Program-made: the position numbers and the translations under genes
Assembly: GCF_008085905.1 (NCBI RefSeq)
Contig: NZ_VSFF01000014.1
Location: 186,001 to 250,000, forward strand
Source of the DNA: Actinomadura syzygii
Lineage (GTDB): Bacteria > Actinomycetota > Actinomycetes > Streptosporangiales > Streptosporangiaceae
DNA length: 64,000 bases
Direction: 5' to 3'
Shown here: in pieces, positions 56,588-64,000 of the stretch
How positions within the stretch are numbered: the first letter of the stretch is position 1
Layout: each line of letters begins with the position of its first letter
Notes under the pieces: generated by a model
What the model saw: the letters and a program-made list of their open reading frames with translations, nothing else
Database searches by the model: none
Told to the model about the DNA's origin: nothing

Positions 56588-57794
56588 ATGACGCCTCCCG
56601 CGCGAGGTCGTGGCCGGTGGCCAGTTCGGCGGCGACCGTCCGTTGCTGGAGGCGGATCTCCCAGCGTCTGACCAGCTCGTACACGATGACGACGGTCAGC
56701 ACGACCACGCCCTGCATCACCCCGACGATCTCCTTCGGCACGTCGACCTCCTGCAGCACGTCGGAGGTCTGGTCGAGGAACGCGAACAGCAGCGCGGCGA
56801 GCGCGATGCCCGCCGGATGGTTGCGGCCGAGCAGCGCGACCGTGATCCCGGTGAAGCCGAGCCCGGCCGGGAAGTTCAGCGAGTACTCGTAGGACGCGCC
56901 GAGCAGCTCCGGCATCCCGATCAGCCCGGCCACCACGCCGGACGCGATCATCGTGTAGACGATCATCCGCCGGGCGTTGACGCCGCTCGCCTGCGCGGCG
57001 GACTGCGACAGCCCCGACACCTTCAGGTCGAACCCGAACCGGGTGTAGTTGATCACGACCCAGAACACGATCCCGACGACGATCGCGAGCGGCAGCAGCC
57101 CGTACACCTCGCCCGGCAGGTCGATCCCGATCGAGGAGAGGAAGCCGTTCAGCGAGCCGACCCGCCCGTCCGACGGGATCTTCGGGGTCGCGACGTTGTT
57201 GCTGCCCGGCCGCAGCTCGGCGAGCCGCTGGTCGTTCAGCAGGTACGCGATCAGCCCGGTCGCGATCGCGTTCAGCATGATCGTGGACAGCACCTCGCTG
57301 ACCCCGCGGGTCACCTTCAGCACGCCCGCGATCGCCGCCCACAGTCCGCCGACCACCATCGCCGCGGCGATCACCAGCAGCTGGCCGAGCGGCGCGGGCA
57401 GGGTGAGCGCGCCGCCGAGCGCGGCGGCGAGGAACGCGGCCAGCCGGTACTGGCCGTCCACGCCGATGTTCAGCAGCGCCATCCGGAACCCGATCGCCAC
57501 CGCGACCGCGGACAGGTAGTAGCGGGTCGCGCGGTTGACGATGTCGACGATCGAGTTGCTGGTCGTGCCGTAGTCGATCATGCTCTGGATGGAGCTGACC
57601 GGGTCGGCGCCGGTGACCCGCAGCAGGATCATCGTGATGCCGAGCGAGATCAGCAGCGCCAGCACCGGCGCGCCGATCCGCAGCCCGAGCCCGCGCGGGC
57701 CGAGGCCCCGCAGGATCGCCTTCCACGCGGGCACCGGCTCCGGCACGTCCGGCGCCTTCTCCTCGGCGAGGTCCGGGTCCTTCGGGTCGCTCAT
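56586..57794 (-). CDS. Nucleoside ABC transporter permease 1
   Basis: 402 residues; ATG 57794 overlaps the ATPase stop (ATGA). About 8-9 membrane helices, starting with a charged N-terminal tail (DPKDPDLAEEKAPDVPEP); contains IGFRMALLNIGVDGQYRLAA, EVLSTIMLNAIATGL and LLGRNHPAGIALAALLFAF, all typical of the BMP-type permeases. It forms the channel with permease 2. Confidence 0.93.
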   Translation of the reverse strand: MSDPKDPDLAEEKAPDVPEPVPAWKAILRGLGPRGLGLRIGAPVLALLISLGITMILLRVTGADPVSSIQSMIDYGTTSNSIVDIVNRATRYYLSAVAVAIGFRMALLNIGVDGQYRLAAFLAAALGGALTLPAPLGQLLVIAAAMVVGGLWAAIAGVLKVTRGVSEVLSTIMLNAIATGLIAYLLNDQRLAELRPGSNNVATPKIPSDGRVGSLNGFLSSIGIDLPGEVYGLLPLAIVVGIVFWVVINYTRFGFDLKVSGLSQSAAQASGVNARRMIVYTMIASGVVAGLIGMPELLGASYEYSLNFPAGLGFTGITVALLGRNHPAGIALAALLFAFLDQTSDVLQEVDVPKEIVGVMQGVVVLTVVIVYELVRRWEIRLQQRTVAAELATGHDLAREAS

Positions 57795-59329
57795 GTGGCG
57801 GCCTCCGCGCCGGTCATGGCGGAGCCGAGGTCCTCGGGGGTGACGGTGCGGGGGTCGACCTCGGCGACCAGCTCTCCCCGCAGGATCACGTGCAGGGTGT
57901 CGGACATGCCCATGAGTTCCTCAAGGTCGGCGCTGATCAGCAGGACGGCCAGCCCCGCCGCGCGGGCCTGCCGCAGGTGGTCCCAGATCGCGGCCTGGGC
58001 GCCGACGTCGATGCCGCGGGTCGGGTGCGCGGCGATCAGCAGGTGCGGGTCGCCGGACATCTCCCGGCCGACGATCAGCTTCTGCTGGTTGCCGCCGGAC
58101 AGCGCGGCGGCGGGCACCTCGATGCCGGGCGTCCGGACGTCGTAGTCGCGGACGATCCGGGTCGTGTCGCGGCGGGCGCCGCGCCGGTCCGTCCACGGGC
58201 CGCGCACGTTCGGCCGCTGCGTCTGGTGGCCGAGCATGCGGTTCTCCCACAGCGTCGCCTCCAGGACGAGCCCGTGCCGGTGCCGGTCCTCGGGGATGTA
58301 GGCGATGCCCGCCTCGCGGCGCCGCCGCGTCGACCAGTGGGTGACGTCCTGTCCGCCGTAGCGGATCGTTCCCGAGTCGGCGTGCCGGACGCCCATGATC
58401 GTCTCGATCAGCTCGGTCTGCCCGTTGCCCTCGACGCCCGCCAGCCCGACGATCTCGCCGCGCCGGATGCGCAGGGACACGCCGTCCACGACGGGGCGGC
58501 CCTCCGGGGTGAGGACGGTCAGCCCGGCGACGTCGAGCTGGACCTCCTCGGTCACGGTCGATTCGCGGAGCTCCGGGGTGGGCAGCTCCGATCCGACCAT
58601 CAGCTCGGCCAGCCGCCGGGACGTGACCTCCCCCGGGTCGAGCCGGGTCGCGACCGTGGTCCCGCGCCGGATCACCGAGATGGTGTCGGCGACGGTCAGC
58701 ACCTCGTCCAGCTTGTGCGAGATGAACAGCACGGTCAGGCCCTCGGCCCGCAACTCCCGCAGGTTGCCGAACAGCTCGTCGACCTCCTGCGGGACGAGTA
58801 CGGCCGTCGGCTCGTCCAGGATCAGGACGCGCGCGCCCCGGTACAGCACCTTGAGGATCTCCACGCGCTGCCGCTCGCCGACGCCGAGCGTCTCGACCAG
58901 CACGTCCGGGTCGACGTGCAGCCCGTAGGCCCGCGACATCTCGGTGATCTTCGCGCGGGCGGCGGCGAAGTCGATCCGGCCGCGCCGCCAGCCGGCGCCG
59001 CGCGGCTCGGCGCCGAGCACCACGTTCTCCAGGACGGTCAGGTTGTCCGCCAGCTTGAAGTGCTGGTGGACCATGCCGATGCCGCGGGCGATCGCGTCCG
59101 CCGGGGTGCGGAAGGAGACCTGCTCGCCGTCGACCTCGATCGTCCCCTCGTCCGGCTTCTGCATGCCGTAGAGGATCTTCATCAGGGTCGACTTGCCCGC
59201 GCCGTTCTCCCCGCACAGCGCGTGCACCTCGCCGCGCTCGATCGCGAGGTTGATGTCGCGGTTCGCCACCACACCGGGGAACCGCTTGGTGATCGATGTC
59301 AGCCGCACGGCCGGCACCTGCTCAGGCAC
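57791..59329 (-). CDS. Nucleoside ABC transporter ATPase (double ATP-binding)
   Basis: 512 residues from GTG 59329, placed by GGAGGAGGGG upstream; the longer frame to 59416 has no site. Two ABC domains: the first has Walker A GENGAGKS, signature LGVGERQRVEI, Walker B LILDEPTAVL and H loop SHKLDEV; the second has a degenerate Walker A GVEGNGQTE, signature LSGGNQQKLIVGREM and LLIAAHPTRGIDVGA in place of the Walker B. This asymmetry is normal for RbsA/MglA-type importers. Confidence 0.94.
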   Translation of the reverse strand: MPEQVPAVRLTSITKRFPGVVANRDINLAIERGEVHALCGENGAGKSTLMKILYGMQKPDEGTIEVDGEQVSFRTPADAIARGIGMVHQHFKLADNLTVLENVVLGAEPRGAGWRRGRIDFAAARAKITEMSRAYGLHVDPDVLVETLGVGERQRVEILKVLYRGARVLILDEPTAVLVPQEVDELFGNLRELRAEGLTVLFISHKLDEVLTVADTISVIRRGTTVATRLDPGEVTSRRLAELMVGSELPTPELRESTVTEEVQLDVAGLTVLTPEGRPVVDGVSLRIRRGEIVGLAGVEGNGQTELIETIMGVRHADSGTIRYGGQDVTHWSTRRRREAGIAYIPEDRHRHGLVLEATLWENRMLGHQTQRPNVRGPWTDRRGARRDTTRIVRDYDVRTPGIEVPAAALSGGNQQKLIVGREMSGDPHLLIAAHPTRGIDVGAQAAIWDHLRQARAAGLAVLLISADLEELMGMSDTLHVILRGELVAEVDPRTVTPEDLGSAMTGAEAAT

Positions 59330-59459
59330 GAGTGCCCCTCCTCCGCCTCCGACTCCCGCCTCGGATCCTGGACGCGCCCCCGCCGCCGCCCGCCGCCGCG
59401 CCGTGCCGGGCGCCATCGGCGGATGGCGCCCGGCCGCGCGGCTCCGGCCGGACGGGGGG

Positions 59460-60521
59460 TCAGGCCTTCGTCGGAACCGTGATCTTGCCGCTGACGACGT
59501 CGGCCTTCAGCTCTTCGAGCTTGGCCTTGATGTCGTCGACGTTGCCGCCGGTCGTGGAGTAGCCGACCCCCTCGTTCTTCAGGTCGTACTGCTTGGTGCC
59601 TGCCTGGAAGGTGCCCTTGGCGACGCCCTCCACGAAGTCGTACACGGCGAGGTCGACGTGCTTGAGCATCGAGGTGAGGATGTGCTGCTTCGCGCCGGCG
59701 ACCGCGGGCTGGTTGTACTGGTCGGAGTCGACGCCGATGGCCCACTTCCCGGCCTTGCCCACCGTGTTGATCACGCCGATGCCGGCGCCGCCCGCGGCGT
59801 GGTAGATGACGTCCGCGTTCGCGTCGAGCTGGCCCTTCGCGGCCTCGTTGCCGAGCCCGGTGTCCTTGAAGCCGTTGAAGTTCGGCGGCTGCGTCAGGTA
59901 CTTCGGCGGCAGGACCTTGATGCCCGGCTTCGCCTTCTTCGCCCCGGCCTGGTACCCGGCGTAGAACTTCTGGATCAGCGGGACGTTGACGCCGCCGATG
60001 AAGCCGATCGTCCCGGTCTTGGACTTCAGCGCCGCCGCCGCGCCGACCAGGTACGAGCCCTGCTCCTCGGCGAAGCACGCGCCGCTCACGTTCGCGCCCT
60101 CGACCTTGCACTGGTCGGCGTCCACGACGAGGAACTTGGTGTTCGGGAAGTCCTTGGCGACCTTGATGATCGAAGCGGTGTAGGCGAAGCCGACGCCGAT
60201 CACCGGGTTGTAGCCCTTGTTCGCCAGCAGCCGCAGCCGGGACTCCTTGTCGGCGTCCGGCTCGTCCGGCTTGGCGGAGATCTCCTCGGTCTGGACGCTC
60301 AGGTCCTGCTTGGCCTTGTCGAGGCCCGCGGCGGCGGAGTCGTTGAACGACTGGTCGCCGCGCCCGCCGATGTCGAAGGCCAGCCCGATCTTCAGGGTCT
60401 TCTTGCCGCCCTTGTCGGCGTCGTCGCCGCTGTCGGCCTTCTTGCCGCCGCACGCGGAAGCGGTGAGCGTCAGCGCCGCACCCGTGAGGGTGACGAGCGA
60501 AATCTTCAGTCCACGGCGCAA
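59460..60521 (-). CDS. BMP family nucleoside-binding lipoprotein
   Basis: 353 residues from TTG 60521, with GGAAGGAG upstream; longer frames have none. Signal peptide ends in a lipobox-like ASAC. The periplasmic-binding fold follows: IGLAFDIGGRGDQSFNDSAA, NPVIGVGFAYTASI, VVDADQCKVEGANV, GTIGFIGGVNVPLIQKFYAG, DVIYHAAGGAGIGVINTV and a final Asp/Lys-rich region. It captures nucleosides for the ABC transporter encoded downstream and is the first gene of the operon. Confidence 0.94.
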   Translation of the reverse strand: MRRGLKISLVTLTGAALTLTASACGGKKADSGDDADKGGKKTLKIGLAFDIGGRGDQSFNDSAAAGLDKAKQDLSVQTEEISAKPDEPDADKESRLRLLANKGYNPVIGVGFAYTASIIKVAKDFPNTKFLVVDADQCKVEGANVSGACFAEEQGSYLVGAAAALKSKTGTIGFIGGVNVPLIQKFYAGYQAGAKKAKPGIKVLPPKYLTQPPNFNGFKDTGLGNEAAKGQLDANADVIYHAAGGAGIGVINTVGKAGKWAIGVDSDQYNQPAVAGAKQHILTSMLKHVDLAVYDFVEGVAKGTFQAGTKQYDLKNEGVGYSTTGGNVDDIKAKLEELKADVVSGKITVPTKA

Positions 60522-60851
60522 GGTAGCGCTCCTTCCGTTCCCCACCCACGGTCCGGCGACCGGTACGGCCACCGAAATCGATCGGACGCTACCTCGCGAA
60601 TGCGGGCAAACTTCCCGGGTGCACCGTTTCGCAACAGGTCCGTTACCAAGGCGTACGCATATCGCCACAGGTCAGCGCCCCAGGTCAGGGCATGGACAGC
60701 CGCTCCCGGCCAGCGAGGAGTCGCGGGGACGGAGATTACCCGGAGTGAGCGTGTCCGCAGGGTGAGTGTTCGCTGCGCCGCAACGCCACCCCGCTCGTCA
60801 CTCCGGGCCGTTATACCGGGTCGTCATCCCGGGTCGTGAAGGCGCCCGCGG
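60522..60851. other. Upstream region of the nucleoside operon
   Basis: No gene is seen in these 330 bases. The BMP operon promoter should lie near 60560-60680 on the reverse strand. I found no clear -35/-10 pair, and only a short direct repeat (CCGGGTCGT) near 60818 and 60830. Confidence 0.4.
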
Positions 60852-62603
60852 CTAGGCAAGGGCGGCGCCCTCGACGGGCGCGGCGTCGCCGGGACGGCCA
60901 CCCTCCCACAGCGCGGTCAGCGCGGTCGCGCTCAGCACCCGCACGCCGACCGCGAGGCAGCGCTCGTCGACGTCGAAGTCGCCGCGGTGCAGGTCGTACT
61001 CGCCGGGCGAGCCGGGGGTGCGGACGCCGAGCCGGGCGAGCGCGCCCGGGATCGACTCCAGGTACCAGCCGAAGTCCTCGCCGCCGAGGCTCTGCGGGGT
61101 CGGGACGACGCCCTCCTCGTCGATGACCTGCGCGGCCGCGTCGCGGAACATCTGCACGCTGGCCGCCTCGTTCACGGTCGGCGGGACGCCCCGGACGTAC
61201 TCCAGCGACGCCTCCACGTCGTAGGCGGCGGCGACCGACTGGAGCAGCGCCTTCATCATCTCGGGCGCGCGGTGCCAGGCGTCGTCGTCGAGGCAGCGGA
61301 CCGTTCCCTCGGCGATGCCGTCGTCCGGGATCGCGTTCGCGACCGACCCGGCGGACACCCGTCCCCACACGAGCGACAGGCTGGAGCGCGGGTCGACCCG
61401 CCGGGACAGCGCGGACGGCAGCTCCGTGACGATCTTGGCGAGCGCGTACACGAGGTCGGCGGTCAGGTGCGGCCGGGCGGTGTGCCCGCCGGGCCCGGTG
61501 ACCTTGACGTACACCTTGTCGCAGGCCGCGGTGATCGGGCCGGTGCGCAGGCCGAGCTGGCCGACCTCGATGCGCGGGTCGCAGTGCAGCGCGAACGCGC
61601 GGTCGACGCCGACGATGCCGCCCGCCGCCATCACGTCGAGCGCGCCGCCCGGGGTCTCCTCGGCGGGCTGGAACAGCAGCCGGACGCGGCCGGGCAGCAG
61701 CCCCGCGGCGGCCTGCTGCGCGAGGAACAGACCCGCGCCCAGCACCATCGAGGTGTGGACGTCGTGGCCGCACGCGTGCGCGACGCCGGGGACCGTCGAG
61801 CGGTAGGGGGCCTTCTCCTTCTCGTCCTGGAGGGGGAGGGCGTCGATGTCGGCGCGGAGGGCGATCGTGGTGCCGTCGGCGGGGCCGATGTCGCAGAACA
61901 GGCCGGTGCCCTTGGGGAGGATCACCGGCGACAGGCCCGCCGCGCGCAGCCGCTCGGCGAGCTTGCGGGTGGTGCGGTGCTCGGCGTAGCCGAGCTCGGG
62001 GTGCATGTGCAGGTCGCGGCGGAACGCGATCAGCTCGTCCTCGTGCGCGGCGAGGAACGCGTCGAGCTGCGGCTGGAGCACCGCGCCGCCGAGCACCGCC
62101 GAGCCCGCGGACGCCGCGCCCGGGACGGCCGGGCTCGGCACGATGCCGCCGGTCACGCCCTCGTCGGCCGGGTCCTGCGCGGCGAGCGTCTCGGCGGGCA
62201 GCGAACCGCGGGCGGTCTCGGCGGCCTCCCCCGCCGCCGTGCCGCGCGTTCCGGTGCCGCGCGTTCCGGTGCCGTGGGCCTCGGTGCCGCGGGCCGCCGG
62301 GCCGGTCGGCCCCGAGGCGGCGGGCGGTTCAAGGCCGGGCATCACCCCGGGTGCCGGGTGTGGTGTCATGTGCGCCCCCTGTGCGACGGCGGAGCCGAAG
62401 GGTCTCCGCCCGGTGGTGTCTGTGTTCGCGGTGTCGGTGCTCGCGGTGTCGGTGTCCGCTTCGGCGCCCGCGTCCCGGCCCGCCCCGCGGCCGGTGTCGA
62501 GCCCTGCCTCGCGCCCTGTCTCGCGTCCTGCGTCGCTTCCGGGCTCGCGGCCCGCGTCACCCGGGTCGGGCCCCCGTCCGGCCGGGTCCTCACGCTCCGG
62601 CAT
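60852..62603 (-). CDS. M20 family amidohydrolase with long N-terminal extension
   Basis: 583 residues from ATG 62603, which has GGGGGAGG 7 nt upstream and overlaps the GCS2 stop by 14 bp. The catalytic domain starts near residue 180 and has the M20 metal ligands in AHACGHDVHTSMV, QPAEETPGGA, and a later LGGEDFGWYLE. About 180 residues before it are of low complexity (Asp/Gly/Thr/Arg repeats such as GTGTRGTGTRGT). Usual family length is about 400, so the extension is unusual. It is likely to hydrolyse N-acyl amino acids or indole-acetyl conjugates, as AmiA/AmiB-type proteins do. Confidence 0.88.
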   Translation of the reverse strand: MPEREDPAGRGPDPGDAGREPGSDAGRETGREAGLDTGRGAGRDAGAEADTDTASTDTANTDTTGRRPFGSAVAQGAHMTPHPAPGVMPGLEPPAASGPTGPAARGTEAHGTGTRGTGTRGTAAGEAAETARGSLPAETLAAQDPADEGVTGGIVPSPAVPGAASAGSAVLGGAVLQPQLDAFLAAHEDELIAFRRDLHMHPELGYAEHRTTRKLAERLRAAGLSPVILPKGTGLFCDIGPADGTTIALRADIDALPLQDEKEKAPYRSTVPGVAHACGHDVHTSMVLGAGLFLAQQAAAGLLPGRVRLLFQPAEETPGGALDVMAAGGIVGVDRAFALHCDPRIEVGQLGLRTGPITAACDKVYVKVTGPGGHTARPHLTADLVYALAKIVTELPSALSRRVDPRSSLSLVWGRVSAGSVANAIPDDGIAEGTVRCLDDDAWHRAPEMMKALLQSVAAAYDVEASLEYVRGVPPTVNEAASVQMFRDAAAQVIDEEGVVPTPQSLGGEDFGWYLESIPGALARLGVRTPGSPGEYDLHRGDFDVDERCLAVGVRVLSATALTALWEGGRPGDAAPVEGAALA

Positions 62604-63756
62604 GTGCGACCTCCCCCAGTGTGACGAACCTGTCCTCCGCGAGCTCCGTGACGGCGGCGTCGACGATGTTCTCCAGCGTCCCGCCCTCGGCGCGGATCGC
62701 GCGCTGCCGCTCGTACGGCGCCCCGTGTTCCAGTACCTCCCCCGCGACCTTGAGCTCCTCGGCGCAGCCGAGCCGGTCGGCGACGGGCTCCAGTTCCCTG
62801 ATCAGCTCGTAGAGGTCGTCCCGCAGCGGGGCGGTGCTCCCGGTGTCGTCGGTGATCACGATGGCGTCGAGCCCGTACCTGGTGGCGCGCCACTTGTTGT
62901 CGCGGACGACCCAGGCGGCCGGCCGGGGCAGCGTGTACCCGCGGTCGAGCTGCTGCTCGAACAGCGTGACCAGGCTCTGGCACAGCGCCACCGCCATGCC
63001 GACCTCGCGCATGGTGGGGATCCCGTCGAACATCCTGATCTCGACCGTGCCGAAGTCGGGATGCGGGCGGATGTCCCACCACACCTCTTTGATGCTCCTT
63101 ATGGTTCCCGAACGCAGGAGCGTGTCCATGTAATCCTCGAACGCGGCCCAGTCGTCCAGCAGGTGGGGCGGGCCGGCGGTCGGGAGCTGGCCGAACACGA
63201 TCGCCCGGCTGGAGGCGAGACCGGTGTCGCTGCCCTTCCAGAACGGGCTGGACGCGGTGAGCGCGAGGAAGTGCGGCAGGTAGGCCGACAGGGCGTTCAC
63301 GATCGGGATGGCCCTGGCGCCTGCGGAGACGCCGACGTGCACGTGGACGCCGAACGTCTGGATGCGGCGGGCGAGCCACTGCATCTCCTCGATCAGCTCG
63401 GCGTAGCGCCGGGTGGGCGCCATGACCGCGTCCCGCCAGTCGCTGATCGGGTGGGTGCCGGTGCAGGCCAGCGCGATGCCGCGGTCGGCGGCGGCGGCCC
63501 GGAGGGCGGTGAGGGTCCCGGCGAGGTCGGCCTTGGCCTCGGCGACGGTGTGCCGGATCCCGGTCACGACCTCGACCGTGGACTCCATCAGCTCGTGCCG
63601 GACGGGCGGGTTGTCGCCGTTCTCGCTGAGCGACGGCAGGGCGGCGAGCACCTCGCGTGCGTCCTGCCGCAGGTGCCTGGTCTCCGCATCGACGAGCTGG
63701 ATCTCCCACTCGACGCCCAGCGTCGCCCCGTCCGATGCGTTGAAGTCAATGGCCAC
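62590..63756 (-). CDS. Carboxylate-amine ligase, GCS2 family
   Basis: 388 residues from GTG 63756, with CGGAGG 6 nt upstream. Motifs: LGVEWEIQLVDAETRHLR at the start, NPPVRHELMESTVEVVTG, CTGTHPISDWRDAV, FGVHVHVGVSAGARAI and WWDIRPHPDFGTVEIRMFDG. It belongs to the glutamate-cysteine-ligase type 2 family (YbdK/EgtA-like), which makes gamma-glutamyl or related amides. Its end overlaps the downstream M20 gene. Which amine it uses is not evident. Confidence 0.9.
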   Translation of the reverse strand: MAIDFNASDGATLGVEWEIQLVDAETRHLRQDAREVLAALPSLSENGDNPPVRHELMESTVEVVTGIRHTVAEAKADLAGTLTALRAAAADRGIALACTGTHPISDWRDAVMAPTRRYAELIEEMQWLARRIQTFGVHVHVGVSAGARAIPIVNALSAYLPHFLALTASSPFWKGSDTGLASSRAIVFGQLPTAGPPHLLDDWAAFEDYMDTLLRSGTIRSIKEVWWDIRPHPDFGTVEIRMFDGIPTMREVGMAVALCQSLVTLFEQQLDRGYTLPRPAAWVVRDNKWRATRYGLDAIVITDDTGSTAPLRDDLYELIRELEPVADRLGCAEELKVAGEVLEHGAPYERQRAIRAEGGTLENIVDAAVTELAEDRFVTLGEVAHAGA

Positions 63757-64000
63757 GGCCAACCTCCGTCCACAATCCTTGCAGGTCGTTGCGTGGCACG
63801 TGGCGCAATTCAGCCAGCGGGTCCCTAAGCCTGGACAAACGCCGGTCCAGGTCACGTGTTCGTTCCATGATGGCGTCCGTGCTCCCCGCCCTGCCGGGTC
63901 TCATGCCCTTTGCGGATCAATTGACTCATGCGGAGGGTCGGCGGGCATCCCGTGCCATACTTTTCGGTCATTGATCTTGTCTGGGGCACCATCCGATCGA
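63757..64000. other. Window end, no gene seen
   Basis: The remaining 244 bases contain no credible start or frame. They probably hold the promoter of the leftward GCS2 gene and perhaps the start of a neighbour beyond the edge. Confidence 0.4.

Noticed and set aside
63789..63974. Short forward frame at the right end
   Set aside because: No ribosome site and not codon-biased.

Overview
The window is about 72% GC chromosomal DNA from a filamentous actinomycete. It looks most like Actinomadura or another member of the Thermomonosporaceae. The evidence is the gene content: XRE/DUF5753 plus DUF397 modules, a conservon (sensor, roadblock, DUF742, GTPase), an AccA3-type biotin carboxylase, an FHA-FtsK ATPase with a WXG100 protein, GTG/TTG starts, and strong hairpins between convergent genes. 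I see no rRNA, tRNA, IS element, integrase or CRISPR.

Layout. 0-16 kb: a truncated gene, a TetR regulator divergent from an epimerase, a 1493-residue FHA-FtsK ATPase, an XRE/DUF397 pair, DUF1062, HxlR with an NTF2-like protein, an operon of two unknown secreted proteins beside an ArsR-like regulator, WXG100, a secreted protein and accA3. 16-29 kb: a Gly-rich membrane protein, an SPFH-like protein, a convergent two-component pair whose kinase start abuts a 15-bp tandem repeat, a CBS protein with an ArsB/NhaD-type transporter, the LpdA quinone reductase, and purine salvage genes (PNP, phosphohexomutase, adenosine deaminase). 28-40 kb: a DUF574 methyltransferase, a DrrAB-type exporter with a divergent TetR and a 36-bp palindrome, a Tat-exported M28 peptidase, a maltokinase-cap protein, a five-gene conservon and an acyl-CoA dehydrogenase. 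40-51 kb, accessory: a 48-codon Cys-tailed ORF, small metabolic genes, a tandem pair of secreted paralogues, a BP74-like secreted protein, a complete graspetide (ATP-grasp RiPP) cluster with a PIMT-like methyltransferase, and a second XRE/DUF397 module. 51-64 kb: a secreted CocE/Xaa-Pro peptidase, then a nucleoside uptake and salvage operon (BMP lipoprotein, ATPase, two permeases, cytidine deaminase, thymidine phosphorylase), an M20 amidohydrolase and a GCS2 ligase.

How the parts work together. The BMP/ABC system would import nucleosides. Cytidine deaminase and thymidine phosphorylase would process pyrimidines. PNP, adenosine deaminase and the sugar-phosphate mutase would process purines and recycle ribose-1-phosphate. 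From memory, Mycobacterium tuberculosis keeps accA3, lpdA, amiA/amiB, deoD, pmmB, add, deoA and cdd in one neighbourhood, so about 25 kb of mostly accessory DNA (28.5-53 kb) separates add from deoA here.

The most interesting locus is 46.2-48.5 kb. An 85-residue precursor with a Thr/Asp/Glu-rich C-terminus, an ATP-grasp ligase and a 378-residue methyltransferase overlap end to end. This predicts a side-chain-crosslinked and possibly aspartimidylated peptide. Other leads are the 15-bp repeat before the histidine kinase, the duplicated secreted proteins with duplicated promoter boxes, a three-copy intergenic composite repeat, and the Cys-tailed mini-ORF at 40.1 kb.
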